In this document: in pieces, positions 1-5,220 of the stretch | Position numbering within the stretch: position 1 is the first letter of the stretch | How the letters are laid out: every line of letters begins with the position of its first letter | Assembly (NCBI GenBank): GCA_017538635.1 | Contig: JAFYIM010000221.1 | Coordinates: 1 to 6,670 of the forward strand | Length of the DNA: 6,670 bases | DNA from: a bacterium | Lineage (GTDB): Bacteria > UBA3054 | Direction of reading: 5' to 3' | Translations under genes and position numbers: made by a program | Notes under the pieces: model-generated | The model's database searches: none | What the model was told of the DNA's origin: nothing | What the model saw: the letters and a program-made list of their open reading frames with translations, nothing else

Positions 1-288
1 AAACTCCCGCCCTTCGTCGTGGTGGAATTCAAAAAAGAACTGCCCGTTTGGCGCCGCCCCTCCATGGAGAGGATGGGCAAACTGAAAGACTGGCGCGTCA
101 AAAAAGGCGAGGAACTCAATCTCGAGCCTTCCCTCATCTGGCCCTCCTCCTCTCTGGAAAGGCTTTCGCTGTATCCGGAGAAAAGGAAAGCGGAATTCAA
201 TGAACCGCAGGAAGACACCAGGGACTGGCAGCGCGCGGCTTTCTCAAATGAACTTGAAGCTTTGCCCGTTTGGGGCAGAAAGAGATAA
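1..288 (+). CDS. Ribonuclease D-like protein, C-terminal HRDC-type end (5' end outside window)
   Basis: The reading frame is open from the first base and ends at TAA 286-288, so only the last 95 residues of a longer protein are visible. The pattern LKDWRVKKGEELNLEPSL, then a PSSSLERLSLYP segment, then DWQRAAFSNELEAL resembles the helical HRDC-type C-terminus of ribonuclease D family 3'-5' exonucleases. In that family an L..WR...A..L...P core is followed by W(Q/R)...G.E+L near the end. The DEDD exonuclease domain would lie upstream, outside the window, so catalytic competence cannot be judged. If the family call holds, the protein trims 3' ends of structured RNAs such as tRNA precursors. The apparent internal GTG at 19 is only the first possible start in the visible part and is not a real start. 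The next gene follows after 8 bases, suggesting one transcript. Family call is inference from pattern memory; a RecQ-type HRDC protein is an alternative. Confidence 0.68.
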   Translation, partial: KLPPFVVVEFKKELPVWRRPSMERMGKLKDWRVKKGEELNLEPSLIWPSSSLERLSLYPEKRKAEFNEPQEDTRDWQRAAFSNELEALPVWGRKR

Positions 289-296
289 ATTTTTGT

Positions 297-1142
297 ATGA
301 AATTCATAACCGACGTTTTCCGCTACCTGAAAAAGGTCAGATCCGCCGCGAAAAGACTCGACCAGACGGAAGAGGCTGAAAAAAGGCTGCAGGGCGAACT
401 GAAGATCGCCTCCGACATCCAGCGCAGCCTGCTGCCGAATCTCGAAAGGGTCAACAAGGGCGACCAGAGGATCGAGACGGCCGGCATCCTCTGCCCCGCC
501 CAGTCCGTGGGCGGCGACCTTTTCAACGTCTTCTTCGTTGACAGAAGCCACCTTTGCTTCTGCATGGGCGACGTCTCTGGCAAGGGCATCTCGGCGGCCC
601 TCTACATGGCGGTCGTACAAACGCTCATAAGGTCTGTCGCGCGCTACAACGCCTCGCCTGCGGCCATCCTCGACCACATCAACAAGGACCGCTCCGCCAA
701 CAACGAGAGCTGCATGTTCGTGACGCTCTTCATAGCCGTCATAAATCTGCGCAGCGGAACGATGGCTTACTGCAACGGCGGCCACAACCCGCCTGTCATC
801 ATGAAAGCAAATGGCAGGGCGGAATTCCTGCGCTCCAATAACGGCGCTTTGGTCGGCATGTGCTCCGATATGGAATACCACGACGACTACATGGTGCTGC
901 GCCCCGGCGACACCATCTTCCTCTACACTGACGGCGTGACCGAGGCCTTCAACACGAATGAAAAAATGTACGGCGACGAAAGGCTAATTTCCTTCCTTCA
1001 GGGAAAGAACGGGTTCGCTTGCGAAAAACTCATAGGATCAGTCTGGGACGACGTAAAAGCGTTCGCCGCAGGCGCCCCGCAGTCCGACGACATCACGATG
1101 CTCTCCGTCCGCTATCTTGGAAACGAGGTGAAAAATGCCTAG
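297..1142 (+). CDS. Stand-alone PP2C-type serine phosphatase of the SpoIIE/RsbU family
   Basis: From ATG 297 this is a 281-residue protein. It has a short basic N-terminus, a charged coiled-coil-like helix (about residues 20-45, ending in DIQRSLLP, the usual linker of this family) and a full SpoIIE phosphatase domain. Metal-binding acidic motifs are all present: GGD at 72-74, GDVSGKG with D92, LYTDGVTEA with D212, and QSDDIT with D264/D265. The glycine motif YCNGGHNPP is also present. Family members dephosphorylate serine or threonine on anti-sigma-factor antagonists (STAS proteins) and so switch partner sigma factors. No sensor domain (PAS, GAF, HAMP, receiver) and no transmembrane segment is visible, so the signal may come through a protein bound to the coiled coil. 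No STAS or anti-sigma gene lies nearby. A TTG at 270 would add nine residues inside the upstream gene; I prefer ATG 297, though its purine-rich stretch (AAAGAG, 279-284) is rather far upstream. The stop overlaps rsmD by 8 bases. Confidence 0.88.
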   Translation: MKFITDVFRYLKKVRSAAKRLDQTEEAEKRLQGELKIASDIQRSLLPNLERVNKGDQRIETAGILCPAQSVGGDLFNVFFVDRSHLCFCMGDVSGKGISAALYMAVVQTLIRSVARYNASPAAILDHINKDRSANNESCMFVTLFIAVINLRSGTMAYCNGGHNPPVIMKANGRAEFLRSNNGALVGMCSDMEYHDDYMVLRPGDTIFLYTDGVTEAFNTNEKMYGDERLISFLQGKNGFACEKLIGSVWDDVKAFAAGAPQSDDITMLSVRYLGNEVKNA

Positions 1143-1716
1143 GATTATAACGGGACTCTATAAAGGGAAACTCCTGGAAACGCCGGAAGGCCGCGAAGTC
1201 AGGCCGACTTCCGACCGCGTTAGGACTTCCGTCTTCAACATCCTTCATTCCTGGCTGCCAGGAAGAAAGGTCCTTGACCTCTACTCCGGCTGCGGCGCCA
1301 TAGGGCTTGAATGCCTTTCCCGCGGCGCCAAAAGCGCCATTATGGTCGAAAAAGCGCCGGAAGCGCTGCGCTGCCTAATGTCCAACGTCAAACGCTTAGG
1401 CGCCGATGATAAGGCGACCGTCTGGAGAGCCGACGTCTGGGACGTCCTTAAAAATTCGACCGGATATCCGATGGATCTTATCTACGCCGACCCCCCGTAT
1501 CGGGAAGTCGAAATGGAAAAGCTTTTGTCCGCCATCGACTCCTCCTCTTTCGCAAATGACGACACGATTGTTATAATAGAACACGACGAAACTGTGAAAT
1601 GCGCTAAAGACACCGAGATCGCCACCTGGCGCTGCTACCGCTCCATAAGCTACGGCAAAGCCCAGGTGAGCTTTTTCGGCCGCATCGGCTCCTTTACGAG
1701 CGAGGAGGAAGAATGA
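1135..1716 (+). CDS. rsmD: 16S rRNA (guanine(966)-N(2))-methyltransferase RsmD
   Basis: This 193-residue protein has the length and layout of RsmD, the SAM-dependent enzyme that methylates N2 of G966 (E. coli numbering) in 16S rRNA during small-subunit assembly. The N-terminal signature MPRIITGLYKGKLL is followed by RPTSDRVRTSVFNIL (24-37), typical of the family. The Rossmann SAM-binding motif is DLYSGCGAIGLE (48-59). The catalytic amino-methyltransferase motif is DPPY (119-122), preceded by the hydrophobic strand LIYA. The acidic C-terminal tail (SEEEE) is unremarkable. A strong Shine-Dalgarno (GAGGTG, 1125-1130) sits 4 bases before ATG 1135, inside the end of the phosphatase gene. The 8-base overlap upstream and the ATGA overlap with coaD downstream point to translational coupling. 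The rsmD-coaD order is a common bacterial pairing, which supports both calls. Confidence 0.95.
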   Translation: MPRIITGLYKGKLLETPEGREVRPTSDRVRTSVFNILHSWLPGRKVLDLYSGCGAIGLECLSRGAKSAIMVEKAPEALRCLMSNVKRLGADDKATVWRADVWDVLKNSTGYPMDLIYADPPYREVEMEKLLSAIDSSSFANDDTIVIIEHDETVKCAKDTEIATWRCYRSISYGKAQVSFFGRIGSFTSEEEE

Positions 1717-2207
1717 AAGAAACTAAGATAAGACGCGCCGTTTACGCCGGCACCTTCGACCCCATCACCAACGGGCACCTGGACGTCATTTTAAGGGCGG
1801 CCAAGATCTTCGACGAGATAATCGTCGGCGTCGCCGACGCCGTGCATAAAAAGACTCTCTTCACTCCCAAGGAAAGGCTGAAACTCGTTAAAGAGGTCGT
1901 AAAAGACATCCCCAACGTCAAAGCCGAGATCTTCGAAACGCTCCTCGTCGACTGGGCGAAAGAAAAGAAAGCCGTCGCCGTAGTCCGAGGCTTAAGAGCC
2001 ATGACCGACTTCGAATTCGAATTCCAAATGGCCCTGACCAACCGAAGAATGAACAAGGACCTCGAAGCCGTCTTTCTGATGACAAGGGAAGACCTCGCCT
2101 ACATCAGCTCCACCAACGTAAAAGAAATCGCCCTTCTAGGCGGCAAAGTCGACGAAATGGTCCCGCCCCCCGCCGCCAAAGCCCTGTACAAAAAGTTTAA
2201 ACGTTAA
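1713..2207 (+). CDS. coaD: Phosphopantetheine adenylyltransferase (PPAT)
   Basis: CoaD transfers AMP from ATP to 4'-phosphopantetheine, giving dephospho-CoA, the penultimate cytosolic step of coenzyme A synthesis. The 164-residue length fits the family. The nucleotidyltransferase motif YAGTFDPITNGHLD (11-24) contains the TNGH form of the HxGH signature with H22. VRGLRAMTDFEFE (91-103) supplies the conserved arginine-rich stretch. The C-terminal ISSTNVKEIA (131-140) is the ISSSxVKE-type motif with small substitutions. The initiating ATG shares bases with the rsmD stop (ATGA, 1713-1716), and a strong GAGGAGGAA Shine-Dalgarno lies just before it. It is the last gene of the plus-strand cluster. 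No clear plus-strand intrinsic terminator follows; the hairpin downstream has its T-tract on the other strand. Confidence 0.97.
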   Translation: MKETKIRRAVYAGTFDPITNGHLDVILRAAKIFDEIIVGVADAVHKKTLFTPKERLKLVKEVVKDIPNVKAEIFETLLVDWAKEKKAVAVVRGLRAMTDFEFEFQMALTNRRMNKDLEAVFLMTREDLAYISSTNVKEIALLGGKVDEMVPPPAAKALYKKFKR

Positions 2208-2319
2208 TTTTTTATAAAAAACCGGGGCGGATCTTGTGTCCCCAAAGTGAACTCACGGAGGACGCAAATCAAGGCAATGCGCGCGTAGTCCGTGAACGAC
2301 GGGGACACAAATCCGCCCC
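2208..2319 (-). terminator. Long hairpin with T-tract, likely terminator of the tRNA-Thr transcript
   Basis: Read on the minus strand, the arms at 2319-2301 and 2243-2224 pair over 19 base pairs with a single bulged base. They are followed by two G's and six T's (2221-2216). This is the layout of a rho-independent terminator, though with an unusually long loop region (57 bases) that holds a second stem. Its place 13 bases beyond the tRNA-Thr end fits termination of that transcript. On the plus strand the hairpin is followed by A-rich sequence, so it would be a poor terminator for coaD. The next minus-strand bases after the T-run are AT then A6, giving a T6-AT-A6 palindrome at 2208-2221. Confidence 0.6.
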
Positions 2320-2331
2320 AGAAATAAAAAA
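2214..2331. repeat. Composite palindromic element flanked by 8-bp direct repeats
   Basis: The outer arms are 2224-2243 and 2301-2319: 19 bases pair perfectly, with one extra C at position 2233 in the left arm. Inside, TCACGGA (2253-2259) pairs with TCCGTGA (2289-2295), leaving a 29-base apical region. The outer arms carry GTGTCCCC / GGGGACAC, a sequence style often seen in REP-like palindromes mobilised by IS200-like (RAYT, Y1) transposases; that link is inference from general resemblance. ATAAAAAA stands on both sides (2214-2221 and 2324-2331), which could be a target-site duplication or simply two T-tracts in an AT-rich gap. No open reading frame fits the element. It could alternatively be a structured RNA or only a terminator. 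Confidence 0.5.
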
Positions 2332-2407
2332 TGGAGCCAGAAATCGGACTTGAACCGATGACCTGCGCTTTACGAAAGCGCTGCTCTACCGACTGAGCTA
2401 TTCTGGC
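2332..2407 (-). tRNA. tRNA-Thr (anticodon CGU)
   Basis: The minus strand folds into a complete 76-base cloverleaf. The acceptor stem is GCCAGAA/TTCTGGC, the D-stem GCTC/GAGC, the anticodon stem GCGCT/AGCGC with loop TTCGTAA, the variable loop AGGTC, and the T-stem ATCGG/CCGAT with loop TTCAAGT. All stems are fully paired. The anticodon bases are at 2372-2374 (ACG on the plus strand), giving CGU, which reads threonine codon ACG. The loop TTCGTAA and the overall body resemble E. coli tRNA-Thr(CGU). The discriminator base is U and the 3' CCA is encoded in the genome. It has its own promoter 18 bases upstream and a hairpin terminator downstream. Confidence 0.97.
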
Positions 2408-2424
2408 TTCGAATTGTGAGGAGT

Positions 2425-2453
2425 ATTGTATTAAAAGCGCGCCTAAATTGCAA
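2425..2453 (-). promoter_or_regulatory. Sigma-70-type promoter of tRNA-Thr
   Basis: On the minus strand, TTGCAA (2453-2448) and TACAAT (2430-2425) are separated by exactly 17 bases, close to the consensus for the housekeeping sigma factor. Transcription would start near 2418, about 10 bases before the mature tRNA 5' end at 2407, giving a short leader for RNase P to remove. The promoter lies in the gap between the AI-2E gene end and the tRNA. Its -35 box falls in the loop of the predicted AI-2E terminator hairpin. Confidence 0.75.
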
Positions 2454-2467
2454 ACCGAGGGCGCTTT
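2433..2467 (-). terminator. Probable intrinsic terminator of the AI-2E family gene
   Basis: Minus-strand bases 2467-2459 (AAAGCGCCC) pair with 2443-2434 (GGCGCGCTTT) through nine base pairs and one bulged base at 2441. The loop is 15 bases, and the second arm runs into TTTT AATA. The stem begins inside the stop codon of the AI-2E gene. The T-tract is short, so efficiency may be modest. Confidence 0.5.
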
Positions 2468-3555
2468 CAGGACTCCTTTTCCTCGCTCTTATAGACTCTG
2501 ACCTTGCCGTTGGCGGAAAGCAAAATGGCAATGGGACGCGTCGCGTCGAACTGCGCGAAGAGCATGATGATAATGGACATGATGGGCACGCACAAAAGCA
2601 TTCCCGCGATGCCCCAAATAGCGCCCCAGAAAGCCAAGGACAGCAAGACCACCAAGGGGCTGATGTTCAATGACGTTCCCAGAACTCTCGGCTCCAGGAT
2701 ATTTCCTATCAGGAACTGCACCGCTGTGATCCCGCCCGCCACGCACAAAAACGGAACAAGAGGATGCTCGAACTGCACAAGCGTCAGAACGGCCGGGATG
2801 ATGGTAGCGACGATGGAGCCGATACTGGGAATGTAGTTGAAAAGGAAGATGAGAAGCGCCCAGAAAGCGGCGTAGTCAAGATTGACCCAGCTCATGATCG
2901 CGTAGCTCAGCAAAGCCGTCACAAGGCTCGCCACAGTTTTCACGCCGAGATACTTTCTCATAGCGGTGACGCCTTCCGACATCACCAGATCCAGTTTCCT
3001 TTCCGGCGCCATGGCGGCGAAGAAAAGCTCGTGCTTGCGCTGGAAATTGGCCTGCTCCATGAAGAGGAAGATGATGTAGATGATGACGAGGAAAACGTTC
3101 TTCGTCATGTCCTGCAGAGCGCTAGCAAGACCGGAGAGCATCGAACCGTAATTTATCTTCCTGATCCAGGTCTTAAGCGTCGCGTCGGCGTTGTAGTGGA
3201 AACGCTCGGCCATACTGTCGATCAGGTACTGCAGCTTCTCCTGATAGAAAGGCACCGCTTTGACGACCGCCGAAACGTTCGAGACCACGATGGAAACAAT
3301 GCCCCAGACTACGAGCGTTATGATGCAAAGGGCTATTATGTAGCAAAGGAAGGTGGGCAGCGAATAGCCTTTTATGCTGATGCTCTTTATGAGCTCCTGC
3401 AGGGAGTTGATGAGATACCACAAGCAGATCGCCACGACCAAAGGCAGAAGGATCGGCTTCCCGATCTTCAAAACATAGACGACTACGCAGATGGTAAGAA
3501 AGCCTAGGCAGGCCGCTATCGCCTGGTTCATCACTGAGTTGGGGTTTTTCGGCAT
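2467..3555 (-). CDS. AI-2E/PerM family membrane transporter-like protein
   Basis: This 362-residue integral membrane protein has the family's usual length and layout. Two hydrophobic helices lie near the N-terminus (about 11-29 and 33-50) and a long hydrophobic stretch at 67-93. A soluble, charged middle part (about 100-150) is followed by a membrane-rich half (about 152-167, 206-223, 229-262, 266-284, 299-335). Family signatures are FLFNYIPSIGSIVATIIP (237-254) and GNILEPRVLGTSLNISPLVV (284-303), then a glycine-rich WGAIWGIAGMLLCVP helix. Members (PF01594, formerly UPF0118) include the AI-2 exporter TqsA and Na+/H+ antiporter-like proteins, so the substrate here is unknown. ATG 3555 has an AGAGGA Shine-Dalgarno at 3567-3562 and an extended -10 promoter just upstream. 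It is divergent from hydG; I see no functional tie beyond the shared intergenic region. Confidence 0.92.
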   Translation of the reverse strand: MPKNPNSVMNQAIAACLGFLTICVVVYVLKIGKPILLPLVVAICLWYLINSLQELIKSISIKGYSLPTFLCYIIALCIITLVVWGIVSIVVSNVSAVVKAVPFYQEKLQYLIDSMAERFHYNADATLKTWIRKINYGSMLSGLASALQDMTKNVFLVIIYIIFLFMEQANFQRKHELFFAAMAPERKLDLVMSEGVTAMRKYLGVKTVASLVTALLSYAIMSWVNLDYAAFWALLIFLFNYIPSIGSIVATIIPAVLTLVQFEHPLVPFLCVAGGITAVQFLIGNILEPRVLGTSLNISPLVVLLSLAFWGAIWGIAGMLLCVPIMSIIIMLFAQFDATRPIAILLSANGKVRVYKSEEKES

Positions 3556-3573
3556 AATTTATCCTCTTTTTCC

Positions 3574-3582
3574 ATTATACCA
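3574..3582 (-). promoter_or_regulatory. Extended -10 promoter of the AI-2E family gene
   Basis: The minus strand reads TGGTATAAT (3582-3574): a perfect TATAAT preceded by the TG-N extension. There is no good -35 box at 16-18 bases, which is usual for extended -10 promoters. The start of transcription would be near 3567, giving a leader of only about a dozen bases that begins at the Shine-Dalgarno AGAGGA. Confidence 0.6.
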
Positions 3583-3609
3583 CAGAAACTTATTTGCCAC
3601 AGACCCCCC

Positions 3610-3640
3610 TTGAAAAAAGTTTTTTGAAAAGAAGTATAAT
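3610..3640 (+). promoter_or_regulatory. Probable hydG promoter
   Basis: TATAAT at 3635-3640 is a perfect -10 box, 33 bases before the hydG ATG. The best -35 candidate is TTGAAA at 3610-3615, with a long 19-base spacer, so the core promoter may be weak or depend on an activator. Between the boxes are an A6-G-T6 palindrome (3613-3625) and a second TTGAAAA copy (3624-3630). The hydG ribosome site AGAAGG (3663-3668) lies 5 bases before the start. Confidence 0.5.
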
Positions 3641-3673
3641 ATAAGCGGTTGTAATAATACTTAGAAGGCAAAA

Positions 3674-5092
3674 ATGTACGACGTTAAATCACCGCATGCG
3701 GAAGAATTCATCGATCACGAGGAAGTATTAGCCTCCCTCAAATACGCCGACGAGCACAAAAGCGACGCCGCGCTGATCGACGCAATCATAGAGAAAGCCA
3801 AGGAACTGAAAGGCCTTTCCCACAGGGACGCCTCCGTCCTTTTGGCCTGCGACCTTCCGGAACAGAACCAGAAGATCTACGCCCTGGCGGAGCAGATCAA
3901 AAAAGATTTCTACGGCAACCGCATCGTCTTGTTCGCTCCCCTTTATCTTTCCAACTACTGCGTGAACGGCTGCGTTTACTGCCCGTACCACTTCAAGAAC
4001 AAGCACATCCCGAGGAAAAAACTCACCCAGGAAGAAGTCATAAAGGAAGTCACCGCTTTGCAGGACATGGGACACAAGCGCCTCGCCCTGGAGACCGGCG
4101 AAGACCCCGTCAACAACCCAATAGAGTACGTCCTCGAGTGCATCAAGACCATCTACAGCATCAAGCACAAGAACGGCGCCATCCGCCGCGTGAACGTCAA
4201 CATTGCGGCCACCACCGTCGAGAACTATAGGAAGCTGAAAGAAGCCGGTATCGGCACCTACATCCTCTTCCAGGAAACGTACCACAAGAAAAACTACGAA
4301 AATCTGCACCCCACCGGCCCCAAACACAACTACGCTTATCACACCGAGGCTATGGACCGCGCCATGCAGGGCGGAATAGACGACGTAGGCTTAGGCGTCC
4401 TCTTCGGCCTCTCCCTCTACCGCTATGAGTTCGCGGCCCTCCTTATGCACGCCGAGCACCTGGAAGCCGCTTTCGGCGTAGGCCCGCACACCATCAGCGT
4501 CCCCCGCATCCGCCACGCCGACGACATCGACCCCACCGCCTTCGACAACAGTATCGACGACGACACCTTCGCCAAGATCGTCGCCTGCATCAGAGTTTCC
4601 GTCCCCTACACCGGCATGATCGTCTCCACCAGGGAAAGCAAGGCCACCCGCGAGCGCGTCCTGCACTTAGGCATCTCGCAGATCAGCGGCGGCTCCAGAA
4701 CAAGCGTCGGCGGCTACGCCGAGGAAGAGCCTGAGGACGAATCCTCCGCCCAATTCGACGTTATCGACAACCGCACATTGGATCAGGTCATGAACTGGCT
4801 TATGAAGATCGGCTACATCCCGAGCTTCTGCACCGCCTGCTACCGCGAAGGCAGAACCGGCGACCGCTTCATGAGCCTCTGCAAATCCAGGAAGATCTTA
4901 AACTGCTGCCACCCCAACGCGCTGATGACCTTGAAGGAATACTTGATGGACTACGCCAAGCCCGAAACAAAAGAGATCGGCGAAGCCCTCATCCAAAAAG
5001 AGATCGACAACGTCCCCAGCGAGAACATCCGCCGCATCTTAAAGGAGCGCCTCCAAAAGATCGAGCAGGGCGAACGCGACTTCCGCTTCTGA
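3674..5092 (+). CDS. hydG: [FeFe]-hydrogenase maturase HydG (radical SAM tyrosine lyase)
   Basis: HydG cleaves tyrosine with radical SAM chemistry to p-cresol and dehydroglycine. It converts the latter to CO and cyanide, delivered as an Fe(CO)(CN) synthon for the hydrogenase H-cluster. The 472-residue length is normal for the family. The SAM [4Fe-4S] cluster motif is the HydG/ThiH-type CX3CX2C: C96, C100, C103 in YCVNGCVYCPY. The C-terminal motif that holds the auxiliary cluster is CX2CX22C: C386, C389 and C412, followed by HPNALMTLKEYLMDYA. This motif separates HydG from ThiH, which lacks it. C411 adjoins C412 as an extra cysteine. Other family stretches are LETGEDP, FQETYHKKNYENLHPTGPK, VGPHTISVPRI and SGGSRTSVGGY. 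ATG 3674 has a good Shine-Dalgarno (3663-3668) and its own promoter. It is followed after 128 bases by hydF, its pathway partner, with a terminator between them. The frame is intact, so the protein should be functional. Confidence 0.97.
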   Translation: MYDVKSPHAEEFIDHEEVLASLKYADEHKSDAALIDAIIEKAKELKGLSHRDASVLLACDLPEQNQKIYALAEQIKKDFYGNRIVLFAPLYLSNYCVNGCVYCPYHFKNKHIPRKKLTQEEVIKEVTALQDMGHKRLALETGEDPVNNPIEYVLECIKTIYSIKHKNGAIRRVNVNIAATTVENYRKLKEAGIGTYILFQETYHKKNYENLHPTGPKHNYAYHTEAMDRAMQGGIDDVGLGVLFGLSLYRYEFAALLMHAEHLEAAFGVGPHTISVPRIRHADDIDPTAFDNSIDDDTFAKIVACIRVSVPYTGMIVSTRESKATRERVLHLGISQISGGSRTSVGGYAEEEPEDESSAQFDVIDNRTLDQVMNWLMKIGYIPSFCTACYREGRTGDRFMSLCKSRKILNCCHPNALMTLKEYLMDYAKPETKEIGEALIQKEIDNVPSENIRRILKERLQKIEQGERDFRF

Positions 5093-5104
5093 CCTGTTTT
5101 TGTT

Positions 5105-5172
5105 AATGCCATTCCAAAGGCTACTTTGGAATAGTCAATGCCATTCCAAGCTTGCCTTTGGAATGGCATTGA
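5105..5172 (+). repeat. Double hairpin with repeated arms between hydG and hydF
   Basis: A 13-base sequence AATGCCATTCCAA occurs twice (5105-5117 and 5137-5149), and its reverse complement once in full (5158-5170) and once in part (TTGGAAT, 5126-5132). The first copy folds locally as ATTCCAAAG/CTTTGGAAT (5111-5119 with 5124-5132, loop GCTA). The second copy folds as the terminator stem. Because the arms are shared, the first copy could also pair with the last arm, so alternative structures are possible. It may be a duplicated terminator arm or a repeat-derived element; regulation is not shown. Confidence 0.6.
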
Positions 5173-5179
5173 TTTTTTT
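5135..5179 (+). terminator. Strong intrinsic terminator after hydG
   Basis: Bases 5135-5149 pair perfectly with 5158-5172 (15 base pairs, loop GCTTGCCT), directly followed by seven T's (5173-5179). This is a textbook rho-independent terminator 43 bases after the hydG stop. It would end most hydG transcripts before hydF unless the upstream hairpin interferes. Confidence 0.85.
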
Positions 5180-5187
5180 GCTAATAT
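5158..5187 (+). promoter_or_regulatory. Possible hydF promoter overlapping the terminator
   Basis: TTGGAA (5158-5163, within the terminator's descending arm) and TAATAT (5182-5187) are spaced by 18 bases. Transcription would begin near 5194, leaving a leader of about 27 bases before the hydF ATG. The match is moderate and the region is AT-rich, so chance is possible. The strong terminator upstream makes a separate hydF promoter likely. Confidence 0.35.
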
Positions 5188-5220
5188 ATTCCTGTAAAAA
5201 TCATCAGAAATATTGAGTTT

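Noticed and set aside
270..296. Alternative TTG start at 270 for the phosphatase
   Set aside because: It would overlap the end of the ribonuclease D-like gene by 19 bases, uses a rarer start codon, has no better Shine-Dalgarno, and adds residues with no family resemblance. ATG 297 is simpler.
2224..2319. 6S RNA candidate on the basis of the long stem with a central open region
   Set aside because: The element is only about 96 bases, the open region lacks the layout I would expect of 6S RNA, and the T-tract and position after a tRNA fit a terminator better.
2764..3507. Plus-strand open frame opposite the AI-2E gene
   Set aside because: It has no credible start context, and its composition (rich in H, D, R, E) is typical of the antisense of a membrane protein gene.
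3728..4342. Long minus-strand open frame opposite hydG
   Set aside because: It is the low-complexity shadow of the biased hydG codon use (rich in V, D, G), with no family resemblance, and hydG is a clear, complete gene on the other strand.
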